Under the pieces are notes generated by a model. The model was not told the DNA's origin. It did no database searches and saw nothing but the letters and a program-made list of their open reading frames with translations. Shown in pieces: positions 1 to 8,309 of a stretch of 41,246 nucleotides of DNA (its first letter is position 1; each line of letters begins with the position of its first letter). Position numbers and translations under genes: made by a program. Source of the stretch: Actinomycetes bacterium (GTDB taxonomy: Bacteria; Actinomycetota; Acidimicrobiia; Acidimicrobiales; Ilumatobacteraceae); contig JANYDH010000050.1 in assembly GCA_025359865.1 (NCBI GenBank), forward strand, positions 1 to 41,246, read 5' to 3'.

Positions 1-38
1 GGGCACCGGTGGTGGGCTATAGCCCACCACCGGTGCCC
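1..38. terminator. Perfect 38-bp palindrome, probable terminator
   Basis: Two 19-base arms are exact reverse complements with no spacer; the centre is CTATAG. It lies 28 bases past the stop codon of the minus-strand cyclic-nucleotide-binding gene, where a terminator is expected. Any T-run on the minus side would fall outside the window. A very stable hairpin is certain from the sequence; the termination role is inferred, and it could serve a convergent gene to the left as well. Confidence 0.6.
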
Positions 39-65
39 AGATCGGTGTAGGCGGGTTTGGGCGTC

Positions 66-1082
66 CTAGCTGATGGCATCCTCCCGGCGATGTTGACCGG
101 CTAGCTCGGCCAACTTCTCGACGTCGACCCGGTCGGATGGCACGGCTGCCACCTTGCACTGCGTCAGGGCACGTAGCGTGGCCGTGCGGGTCCCTCCGTC
201 GAGCACCGCGCGTTCGCCAAACACGGCACCTGGGCCGAGTTCGGCGAGCTTCTCGCCGTCTACCTCGACGACCAGAACCCCGTTCAACAGTAGGTAGAGC
301 TCGTCGCTCGTCGCTCCTTGCTCGACGAGTGTGTGGCCCTCCTTCACCCGACGGATGTCGGGCCGCTTGCCGCCGCGCATGATGACGTGCTGGAGTTCTC
401 GCTCTAACAACGTCTCGATCTCGCTGACGAGTGCGGGGGAGTCCTCATCACCCCACGGGGTGCGGCGGCCGAACGAGTCGGCCATCCAGTTCTTGTATTC
501 GGCCACGCTGCTCTTTGCTGCGAGCAGCCCGTCGTTGTCGAAGACCCAGTGCCGCGGGAACCCTGATGCGCCGGTCATGGCGGCCGTGTGGGTGCCATCG
601 GCGAAGATCGTGAGCTCGAGCGTGGTCCAAACGATCGGCGCTCGGTACTGGACGAACGGCGGGTGCTTGACCGCTCTCGGCATTGGCGCACCGGTTCGGC
701 CGCCGACGGTCTGAACGAACCGTGCGGAGCTGTGCGTCACCTCGGGATTGCCCCGCTGGTCGGCGAGCTTGACCGCGGGGATCGTGATCGATCCCAGTCC
801 CAGGCCGACCGTCGTGGCGCCGATGGATCCGCGGCCGCAGTATCCGCAGTCGACGATCTCCCCATCGTCGTCGACTTCGATGTATGCGCGTAGCTCATTG
901 GCAAATCGGAACCGGTCGGCGAGCCGAAGCGCTTCGATCCCGGCAGGGATGTCCTCACCGAGCGAATCAGGTGGCGGCGGATCGTGGTGGGCCATTTTCA
1001 TTCTGGTCGCGATCTTGCCCATCCCTTCCAGCAGATCGGACGGGATCCACGACACGGTGTTGATACTTCGTTCGATTCGCAT
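66..1082 (-). CDS. Cyclic-nucleotide-binding domain protein with uncharacterised N-terminal domain
   Basis: A 338-residue cytoplasmic protein. The C-terminal third (about 235-335) is a Crp/PKA-type cNMP-binding domain: it starts with VKEGHTLVEQGA, has the G-rich turn LLNGVLVVEVDG, and carries a phosphate-binding cassette, FGERAVLDGGTRTATLRA, with the Glu and Arg that grip the cyclic phosphate. No DNA-binding helix-turn-helix follows, so it is not a CRP-type transcription factor. I do not recognise residues 1-230; they contain a CGYC pair and no membrane segment. The start is supported by a strong Shine-Dalgarno GAGGAGGA (1086-1093, minus strand). It is divergent from an ABC permease and lies 5 kb from a nucleotide cyclase in the same locus, so it may sense that cyclase's product (inference). 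Confidence 0.8.
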   Translation of the reverse strand: MRIERSINTVSWIPSDLLEGMGKIATRMKMAHHDPPPPDSLGEDIPAGIEALRLADRFRFANELRAYIEVDDDGEIVDCGYCGRGSIGATTVGLGLGSITIPAVKLADQRGNPEVTHSSARFVQTVGGRTGAPMPRAVKHPPFVQYRAPIVWTTLELTIFADGTHTAAMTGASGFPRHWVFDNDGLLAAKSSVAEYKNWMADSFGRRTPWGDEDSPALVSEIETLLERELQHVIMRGGKRPDIRRVKEGHTLVEQGATSDELYLLLNGVLVVEVDGEKLAELGPGAVFGERAVLDGGTRTATLRALTQCKVAAVPSDRVDVEKLAELAGQHRREDAIS

Positions 1083-1166
1083 GATGTCCTCCTCGAATGA
1101 TGCGGTTGATCACTGCATCGTGCGCTTCGAATGCGACCTGCGCCAGGGCACCAACCGGCGGGTGGG

Positions 1167-1184
1167 GGTGTGGCTGGCATCACC
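1167..1184. promoter_or_regulatory. Putative operator, site 1 of 3
   Basis: GGTGTGGCTGGCATCACC is an imperfect dyad of the form GGTG-N2-GC-N2-GC-N2-CACC, preceded by a G-run and followed by AC. It lies between the divergent cNMP-binding gene and the first permease, about 70 bases before the permease start. Close copies occur at 6109-6126 and 10974-10991. The regulatory role is inferred from recurrence and placement. Confidence 0.5.
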
Positions 1185-1253
1185 ACGGTTCGGGGTGCTC
1201 GTGCCCTGGACCTCGCTTCGTTGATCAGGTTCAATGAGCGGGTGAACCGGGGT

Positions 1254-3584
1254 GTGGTGCTGTGGGTGCGAAGCGAGTGGCGTCACCGTTGGGGCACCAT
1301 GACGTTGCTGGCAGTGCTCGTCGCCATCGGTGGTGGTGCCGCTGTCGGTTCGGCCGCGGCAGCCCGCCGTACCGACACCGCCTTTTCGCGCATGACCCAG
1401 TTCACCCGGGAGCCGAACCTGGAGATAACGAGCTTCGACTCGGGAGGAATGGCCGATCTCGACCCGGCGCTCCTGGACCGTGTTATCCAGATCGATGGTG
1501 TGCAGGGAGCGATAGGGCTCGCGTTCGTAGCGGTTGCCCCCGAGGAATACCCGAACTACTTCGCGCTTGCGATCGTCGGCGTCCGGGGGGAACCGCCACG
1601 GTTGATCCCGGTCGAGGGGATCGACAGCTCCGACCAGCTCGTGGCGATGGCCCCCGATGAGGTGCTTCTGAACGAAGCTATGCGCGATCAACTCAACAAG
1701 GCAACGGGAGATACGGTGCGCGTCGGTTCTCTCACCCCCGATCAGTTCATCGGGTCCATCGCAGGGGCTGATGCGATCGAGCCCGGCGGGCCGACACTCA
1801 CCGCTCGAATCGTGGGCGTGTCGCGCGACATCGAAAGTGTCAGCGATGCACCCGATCCGTTTCTCCTCTTCGGGCCGGCGTTCTACGCCACGTATGGCGC
1901 ATCGATCGGTGGGTGTCGCTGCATCGTTCGGATCCATGCCGATCCGGATTCGGTCGATGCTGTAGCGATCCAGTTGGCGAAGATCTACCCGGATGCCGCA
2001 ATCTCGAAGCCGGAGGACTTCTCGCTCCGCATCGCCGACACGGTTGCTCTCCAGCGTAGGACCTGGTGGCTCATCGCTTTCGCCGCCGCCATCGCCGGCG
2101 TCGTGACCCTGTTCCAGGCCTGCTCAAGGATGACACGGTCGCTGATGTCGGCAGATGCCGCCAACACCTCGACCGGGATGACGCTGCTCGAGCGCCGAAT
2201 CGGACGGTTCTTGGTGCTGGCGCCCGCTGTCGTGGTTGGCACCGTCCTGTCCGCAGGTGTGTCCTACGCACTCTCGCCGCTCTCGCCCGTCGGGCTGACC
2301 AAGCGGGCCGAGCCCCATCCGGGGTTCCGCTGGGACCCGGCGGTCGTCCTACCGGGAATCGTGGTCGTCCTCGTGTTGTCGTTGGGTGTCGTCCTGGCGT
2401 CTGTGGTGGTCCAGCGAGGCACCCGGGATTCCCATTCGGGAGCCGGTGTTGTTGGAGGTGGCGGTATCGGCAGTGTTGGCGGGCCGGTGCTGTCGTTCGG
2501 TAGTCGTCTTGCATTCGGACCGGGCCGTGGTGCGTTGTTCGGCGTAGCTCTCTGCTCAGCCGGACTTGTCGGAGCGTTGACACTCGAGCATTCGATACAT
2601 CACGTTCTCTCGACACCGTCGCTGTTCGGCGCCGATTTCGATGCAGGCAACTTACTCTACGATGGCTCCGACAAGCGGGCGGACGGCGCCACGTTGGCGA
2701 ATGATCCGGATATCGAAGCCGTTGCTCTGGTGTGGGATGGGACGACCGCGGGTGATTCCGCCGTTCACGTCGTCGGCCCAACAGGATCGGTCGACCTTGG
2801 ACCGAAGGCGTTCGAAAGCCTGAAGGGTACAATCGATGTCCGACCGACGCAGGGACGCGTGCCAGGTCGTCCAGATGAAGTGGCCGTCGGACGCGCTGTC
2901 CTGGTCGAACTCGGTGCACATGTCGGCGACCGCGTCACCGCCGCCGGTTCGCGAGGTACCGTCGAACTGACGATCGTGGGTGACAATCTCGATCCCGGGG
3001 TCGATGTAGCGGGCGGAGGGTTCGCGATGACACTAGACGGGCTCGTCAAACTCGTCGATCCGGCGCTCGCGGGCGTGGTCGTACGGTTCGGCGCTGGCGT
3101 CGACCATGCTGGCGTGATCGATCGATACCCCGAACTTCATCTCGACCCGGTCAGGCCGCCATCGGAGGTCGGCAACATCGGCCAACTCGGTGGTGTTCCC
3201 CTCCGTGCGGGTCAGCTGTTCACCATCCTCGGCGTGGCGGCCACCCTCAACGCCGGTGTCCAAACAGTGCGTCTCAGCCGCCGCCAGATCGCGATCCACC
3301 GTGCACTCGGTTTCACCAGCGGGCAGGTCGTGGCCGTGTATCTCTGGCAGGGTCTGATCACTGCCGTCGCCGGTGCGTTTCTCGGCGGCGGGATCGGATT
3401 TGTCGTCGGTCGCGCAATCCTTCTCGATCTCGTCGGCAACGTGGGTGCCGTGGCGCAGGCAATCTTCCCGAGTACCGCGTGGCTGGTCGTCGTCGGCATC
3501 GCGCTGGGGTGCGTCGGCGTGGGGACTGTCACCGGACTGGCGGCCTTGCAGCATCGCCCCGGAAGCGGCCTGCGGGCGGAATGA
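1254..3584 (+). CDS. FtsX-type ABC transporter permease
   Basis: An intact permease of about 776 residues in the FtsX/MacB superfamily. An N-terminal membrane segment (TMTLLAVLVAIGGGAAVGS) is followed by a large extracytoplasmic region. Then come three membrane helices around LIAFAAAIAGVVTLFQ, a second hydrophilic domain (DEVAVGRAVLVELGAHVGD) and a C-terminal helix group. The cytoplasmic motif RRQIAIHRALGFTSGQV matches the coupling segment that contacts the ATPase in this family. The open frame extends back to 1131, but family members begin just before the charged WVRSEWRHRW segment, so I chose GTG 1254; GTG 1242, 1257 and 1266 remain possible. It probably works with the ATPase at 7545-8288 in export or envelope lipid/peptide handling; the substrate is unknown. 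Confidence 0.8.
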   Translation: MVLWVRSEWRHRWGTMTLLAVLVAIGGGAAVGSAAAARRTDTAFSRMTQFTREPNLEITSFDSGGMADLDPALLDRVIQIDGVQGAIGLAFVAVAPEEYPNYFALAIVGVRGEPPRLIPVEGIDSSDQLVAMAPDEVLLNEAMRDQLNKATGDTVRVGSLTPDQFIGSIAGADAIEPGGPTLTARIVGVSRDIESVSDAPDPFLLFGPAFYATYGASIGGCRCIVRIHADPDSVDAVAIQLAKIYPDAAISKPEDFSLRIADTVALQRRTWWLIAFAAAIAGVVTLFQACSRMTRSLMSADAANTSTGMTLLERRIGRFLVLAPAVVVGTVLSAGVSYALSPLSPVGLTKRAEPHPGFRWDPAVVLPGIVVVLVLSLGVVLASVVVQRGTRDSHSGAGVVGGGGIGSVGGPVLSFGSRLAFGPGRGALFGVALCSAGLVGALTLEHSIHHVLSTPSLFGADFDAGNLLYDGSDKRADGATLANDPDIEAVALVWDGTTAGDSAVHVVGPTGSVDLGPKAFESLKGTIDVRPTQGRVPGRPDEVAVGRAVLVELGAHVGDRVTAAGSRGTVELTIVGDNLDPGVDVAGGGFAMTLDGLVKLVDPALAGVVVRFGAGVDHAGVIDRYPELHLDPVRPPSEVGNIGQLGGVPLRAGQLFTILGVAATLNAGVQTVRLSRRQIAIHRALGFTSGQVVAVYLWQGLITAVAGAFLGGGIGFVVGRAILLDLVGNVGAVAQAIFPSTAWLVVVGIALGCVGVGTVTGLAALQHRPGSGLRAE

Positions 3585-3692
3585 GCAGCCGACGACTGAC
3601 CTTTATCGAGTAACGCGCCCGCCGACCATCTGGGCGCTGATGATCTCGTCGAACGCTCGTGGTAGCACACAGTTCCAGGGCGGTCTGCACCA

Positions 3693-3721
3693 TTGCCCGT
3701 CGCACTCAGAGCGCCCATACT
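3693..3721 (+). promoter_or_regulatory. Sigma-A-like promoter of the broken permease
   Basis: TTGCCC (3693-3698), a 17-base spacer and CATACT (3716-3721) form a good -35/-10 pair. The -10 ends six bases before ATG 3728, so the transcript would start at or next to the start codon (leaderless). This supports 3728 rather than the upstream ATG at 3659 as the original start. Confidence 0.55.
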
Positions 3722-3727
3722 CGGGCG

Positions 3728-6075
3728 ATGCTCGCACCGGTTCTGTTCGTCGCTCGATCGCAGCGTCGCAGTCGTCGCGCCACCATGGTCGGACTTGCAT
3801 TGTTCGTGGGTATCGCCGGTGCCATCGCGCTATCGCTCATCGCCGGCGCCAGACGCTCGTCCACGGTGGTTGACCGCTTCTTGTCCGCTGCACCCCGTTA
3901 TGACCTGGGAATGTTCGGTCCGGCATTGGATCGCACAGAGGTCCGTTCGCTTCCGGGCGTGACGCGGGCCAACCCGGGGGCCTACATCGCAATGAATTCG
4001 GTCGACGGGCAGGCAGGGCCGTCTACGGGCATCAACGGGCTCACGATGGACTTCACACTGCCGCCCGATCCGACGATTCGCGTTCTGGAGGGCAGGATGC
4101 CTGACGGCAGCGATCCATTCCAGATTGCGGTCAACGATGTATTCGTCCAGCAGTTCGCTAGGTCGGTCGGTGACCGGGTGACGGTGCGGATGTTCTCACC
4201 GGGACAGCGAGACGATGTTGCCAAGGGCATCTACGAACCGGCCGGGCCGACCTATGAGTTCGGGATTGCGGCCGTCGTGCGGCCGTCGTGCGGCCGCCGA
4301 GCAACGTCGTGGAAACCGAGGTGCGATTCAATCGCTCTGCGGGACACCTGTCAACGAATCAAGTGTTGGTACCCATCGAGTTTTGGGAACAACATCATGG
4401 CGAGTATCTCGACTTCGGGATCGAGTATCATCTGCAACTCGCCGACGGTTCGGCAGGGATACCAGCGGTGAGGGCGGCACTCTCTGCGCTCGTCGGTCCC
4501 GGGGAACCGCTGCATCTGTACCCGGTCGACGATGTCCGGCTTCGACAGGCGTCGCTTTCCACTCCGGTCGATCTGGAAACCACGGCATTGCTTGCACTCG
4601 GAATCGGGGTCGCCATGGTGGCCGCAGTGATCGTCGTACTCGTGCTGCGAACCGAACAGCGGCTACACGACCGTGATGTACCGGAACTGCGTGCCCTCGG
4701 GTTCACCGAGGGGCAACTCACCACACTTGCCGCGGTCCGGACATGGCCGGTAGCGGTCGCCGGCGCGGCGATTGCGTTGATCGGATCCGTTGGCTTGTCG
4801 AGTCGGTTCCCGATCGGCATCGGTCGCCAACTCGAACTCGACCCGGGACTCGAGGTAAACGTCGAGGTGCTGGCTGTCGGCGCACTCGCGATCGTGGTGC
4901 TCGTCATCGTTGTGGGCATGGTGGCGTCGAGATCCCGACGCGCTCGCGAAACCAATTCTCGGTCAACCGTGACCGGCTGGCTGCGCACTGCGGGAGCACC
5001 GACCGAGGCTGGTTTGGGTGCTCACTTCGCGTTCGAAGGTTCCAATGGGCGACGATCGACCACCACGTTGCAGGGCATGCTGACTGCTGTTGTCGCATTG
5101 GTGGTGGTTGGGGCGGTCGGCATGTGGGTAGGTGGTGAGAGTCGGTTGTACGACATTCCGGCCGATCACGGATGGCCGTGGGACGTGAGCATCGGCAACT
5201 CCTCTTTTGCGCTGGCACCGACGACGCTCGATCGCCTTGGCGCTGATGCTTCTCTGACCGGGCAAACACGAGCGACCAGCGGCATGGGGACGCTCGACGA
5301 GGTCCCGTCCGAACTGTTCGCCATCGACGCGGATGGCACGGCACCTCCGGTGGTGCTGAGTGGCCGGCTTCCGGTCGCCGCTCGCGAAGTCGCACTGGGC
5401 TCGCGTGTACTGGACCGCCTCGGTGCTGGTCTTGGAAGCATCGTGACTCTCTCGGTTGCGGGGGGTGAGTTCGACACCGGCGGACAAACCACCGACATCG
5501 AGCTGACCGTGGTCGGCACGGCCCTCGCCCCACAGTTCGGGGATTCCGATATCGGTGAAGTGTCAGTGGTGATATTCGACGCGATTCGTGATGCCGGTGG
5601 CGATCCTGCACCACAGCTCGTGATGGCACGCGTGTCCGGCACCGACCGGGCAACGGCGATGGCGAGGCTCAGCACCGACTAGAGCGAGGAACAATGGACG
5701 GATCTCATTCCCTCGCGGATTGTCAACATGCACAGGGTGGAGGGCGTGCCGTTGCTCGGGATCGCACTCGCCATCGCTCTCGGGATCATTTCTCTCGCCT
5801 ACGTGTGCGTAGCCGGAGTGCATGCTCATCGACGTGAACTCGCGATCTTGCGTGCGCTCGGCCTCGACATGAAGGGCACCCGCCGAGTCTTGGTCTGGCA
5901 CGGTGTGCTCATCGCGACGGTGACGGTCGTGATCGGGGTGAAGTCGGACTCGGTAGTTCCGGTGGCGTTCCTTCTGACGATTCCGGGTGCGGTGGTGGTT
6001 GCGGTGTCTGCCTCGCTGTTGGCGGGTCTGCGCACCCGGCTATCGATGGTCGCCGACGTGCTCCGCAGTGAGTAG
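3728..6075 (+). pseudogene. Second FtsX-type permease, inactivated by several lesions
   Basis: The locus still encodes almost a whole FtsX/MacB-type permease of about 780 codons, similar in layout to its neighbour: N-terminal helix (ATMVGLALFVGIAGAIAL), extracytoplasmic domain, three central helices with DVPELRALGFTEGQL, second domain (LGSRVLDRLGAGLG) and C-terminal helices with HRRELAILRALGLDMKG. Three defects are visible. GCGGCCGTCGT is duplicated at 4268-4289, shifting frame; deleting one copy restores the reading AAVVRPPSNVVETE. An in-frame TAG at 5680-5682 interrupts the reading between ARLSTD and SEEQWTDL. After VVIGV (about 5939) some 15-20 residues normal for the family seem missing before KSDSVVPV. 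Translation of fragments is possible, but a working permease is unlikely unless the duplication contracts and the amber is read through. Confidence 0.85.
4268..4289 (+). repeat. Exact 11-bp tandem duplication causing a frameshift
   Basis: GCGGCCGTCGT occurs twice back to back (4268-4278 and 4279-4289), with GCGGCCG of a partial third copy following. Upstream frame (mod 3 = 2) and downstream frame (mod 3 = 1) become the same when 11 bases are removed, so the duplication alone explains this frame break. Confidence 0.9.
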
Positions 6076-6108
6076 CAGGGTGCGCCTGAGCAGGGGGTGC
6101 CTGGGTGG

Positions 6109-6126
6109 GGTGTAGCTGGCACCACC
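6109..6126. promoter_or_regulatory. Putative operator, site 2 of 3
   Basis: GGTGTAGCTGGCACCACC, again preceded by GGGTGG and followed by AC. It differs from site 1 at two of 18 positions. It lies after the broken permease and 48 bases before the cyclase start codon at 6175, placing it in the promoter region of the cyclase-ATPase-kinase run. Confidence 0.5.
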
Positions 6127-6174
6127 ACAAGACACCGGCTCACGCCCTCGCCATGAACGCCCGGGTGGTGTTGA

Positions 6175-7548
6175 ATGCTCCTCATGGGGACGATCACGGT
6201 GTTCGTGGCAGACGACAGTGTCTTCATCCGCGAGGGTGTCAGAGCAATGTTGTCACGCCAGCACGACCTGGAAGTTGTGGGCGAGGCGGAGGATTACGAC
6301 AGCCTGGTGGGCGGGGCAGAAGCTGCGGCCCCGAATGTGGTGGTGAGCGACATTCGGATGCCACCGAACTTTCTTCGTGAGGGCATCGAGGCGTGCAAGC
6401 ACATTCGTAAGCGCCATCCAGGGACGGGGATCGTCATTCTCAGCCAGTACGACGACCCTGACTACGCGATCGCGCTGTTGTCCGAAGGTGCCGCCGGATA
6501 TGCCTACTTGTTGAAGGATCGCATCGCAGAGGGCGATCAGCTGGCCCGAGCAATTCGTGAAGTCGCGTCGGGTGGTTCGATGCTCGACCCGGCAGTGGTG
6601 AGCGCATTGATGAATCCCGTACGGCGAACCGGTGGCCTCGACACGGCGGACGAAGCACTGCTCGAGATGGTCGCCGAGGGCAAGCCGATCAAGGCGATCG
6701 CGGTGGCGACAAAATCGACGCCGGGTGCCGTCGAAGCGCGCGTCGAGAGCCTGTTCGTGCAACTTGCGGAGGGTGTCTCGGCGGGAACGGCAGGGGCGCT
6801 CGACCGACTCAAGCGAATGCACGCTGCAATCGTGTCGCGTGAGGAGCTTGGGGAGTCGTTGTCGCGGCTTCTGCCGACCGGTGTCGCCGAGCGCATTCGC
6901 GCTCGAGGCGCTCATGCCGGCGACACCGAAGTACTTAACGTCACCATCTTGATGAGCGACATTCGTGGATATACGACGATCAGCGAACACACCGATCCAT
7001 CGAGGCTCGCTCAACAACTGAATCGACATCGGGCAGAAATGAACCGAGCGATCCTTTCGGTCGGGGGTACGGTCATGCAGTACGTCGGTGATGCGGTGAT
7101 GGCGGTGTTCGGAGCGCCCGAGCCGATGAGCGATCACGCCGATCGGGCTCTGCTGGCTGCTGCCGAGATGCACGCTGCCCAACTCGCGGTGAACGTCGAA
7201 TGGACGCTCGAGGGGATGGAGCCGTTCCCCATCGGTATCGGCCTGTCCACGGGCGATGTAGCGGCAGCACTGCTCGGGTCGGAGGAACGGCTGGAATACA
7301 CCGTCGTCGGCGACGCGGTGAACCTGTGCCAGCGACTGCAGCAGTTCGCCGCCAACGGCGAGATCGTCGTGAGCGACACCACATGGGACCAGCTCTCGGT
7401 GAAACCCGAAGCCGAAGACCTCGGCACGAAGCTCGTGAAAGGCCGCGAGACACCGGTTCGACCGCGCAAGATCGCGTCCCTCACATCGAACGCATCCCTC
7501 ACATCGAACGGGGCCGAATCCGTCACCGGCCAGGAGGCATCATCATGA
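6175..7548 (+). CDS. Receiver - LuxR-like linker - class III nucleotide cyclase fusion
   Basis: A 457-residue cytoplasmic protein. Residues 7-130 are a response-regulator receiver with acidic pair D13/D14, phospho-acceptor D59 (VVVSDIRMPP), S90 and K114. Residues about 157-215 align with the LuxR/GerE helix-turn-helix of the neighbouring regulator at 10965-11648 (EMVAEGKPIKAIAVATKS against EMAQGKSNAAIAAMLVLS) but the recognition helix is altered, so it may now be a signal-transmitting linker. Residues 253-425 are a class III cyclase: metal aspartates D262 and D306, and transition-state N383 and R387 are present. The usual purine-selecting Lys position reads Q302, with T376 opposite, so cAMP or cGMP as product is open. 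ATG 6184 is an alternative start. Its stop overlaps the ATPase start (ATGA), so they are cotranslated. Confidence 0.85.
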   Translation: MLLMGTITVFVADDSVFIREGVRAMLSRQHDLEVVGEAEDYDSLVGGAEAAAPNVVVSDIRMPPNFLREGIEACKHIRKRHPGTGIVILSQYDDPDYAIALLSEGAAGYAYLLKDRIAEGDQLARAIREVASGGSMLDPAVVSALMNPVRRTGGLDTADEALLEMVAEGKPIKAIAVATKSTPGAVEARVESLFVQLAEGVSAGTAGALDRLKRMHAAIVSREELGESLSRLLPTGVAERIRARGAHAGDTEVLNVTILMSDIRGYTTISEHTDPSRLAQQLNRHRAEMNRAILSVGGTVMQYVGDAVMAVFGAPEPMSDHADRALLAAAEMHAAQLAVNVEWTLEGMEPFPIGIGLSTGDVAAALLGSEERLEYTVVGDAVNLCQRLQQFAANGEIVVSDTTWDQLSVKPEAEDLGTKLVKGRETPVRPRKIASLTSNASLTSNGAESVTGQEASS

Positions 7549-8288
7549 CCATCGTCGAAGCGGAAGCGGAAGCGGAAGATTCGATTGTCGATCAGGACCT
7601 AGTGGTCGACGCGCGACTGGTCTTTCGCACGTTCGAACTCGACACAGCGCCCGTTCGTGCGCTGCGCGGTGCCAACCTCGACATTGCCCGCGGCGAGTTC
7701 GTCGCGGTGATGGGTCCCTCGGGCTGCGGCAAGTCCTCGCTGCTCAACATCGTCGCTGGCCTCGATGTGCCCGACGAGGGCGAGGTCTCCGTGGCCGGCC
7801 GAGCGTTGGTCGGCATGAGCGAGAGCGAGCTGGCGATCATGCGCCGCCAGCACATCGGCATCGTGTTTCAGTTCTTCAACCTGCTCGAAGGGATGACGGC
7901 GCTCGAGAACGTGCTCATGCCGGCGCTGATCGCCGGGAGGAAGCGTAAGCCGGCCGAGACCCGCGCCCGTGACCTGCTCGACCTGCTTGGGATCAGCGAC
8001 AAGGCCAAGCAATCACCATCGGCACTGTCCGGCGGGCAGCGCCAGCGGCTGGCCATCGCCCGCGCTCTTGCCAATGAACCGACGCTGCTGCTTGCCGACG
8101 AACCGACCGGGGCGCTCGATTCCGAGGGCGGTGCCGAGGTGCTCGAACTGTTCACACGGCTGCATTCGGGGGGCCAGACGATTCTGCTCGTGACCCACGA
8201 TCAGCCGGTCGCCGACGCGGCGCAGCGCGTCATCCGGATGAAGGACGGTCGCGTCGTCGTCGATGGCCGTGAACCGGCAGGCAGCTGA
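7545..8288 (+). CDS. ABC transporter ATP-binding protein, LolD/MacB type
   Basis: A 247-residue cytoplasmic ATPase that would power the FtsX-type permease. It has Walker [11 protein letters not shown]-loop [12 protein letters not shown], signature [15 protein letters not shown], Walker [13 protein letters not shown] and the switch histidine in [17 protein letters not shown] and EPTGALDS are typical of the LolD/MacB subgroup that pairs with FtsX permeases. An ideal AGGAGG (7532-7537) precedes ATG 7545, which overlaps the cyclase stop by four bases. Residues 5-11 come from a GAAGCG hexanucleotide repeat (7557-7578), giving an acidic EAEAEAE stretch. The ATPase is separated from its permease genes by the cyclase gene, an unusual order. 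Confidence 0.92.
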   Translation: MTIVEAEAEAEDSIVDQDLVVDARLVFRTFELDTAPVRALRGANLDIARGEFVAVMGPSGCGKSSLLNIVAGLDVPDEGEVSVAGRALVGMSESELAIMRRQHIGIVFQFFNLLEGMTALENVLMPALIAGRKRKPAETRARDLLDLLGISDKAKQSPSALSGGQRQRLAIARALANEPTLLLADEPTGALDSEGGAEVLELFTRLHSGGQTILLVTHDQPVADAAQRVIRMKDGRVVVDGREPAGS

Positions 8289-8309
8289 GCCTCGCTGCTC
8301 CGGCGCGCC

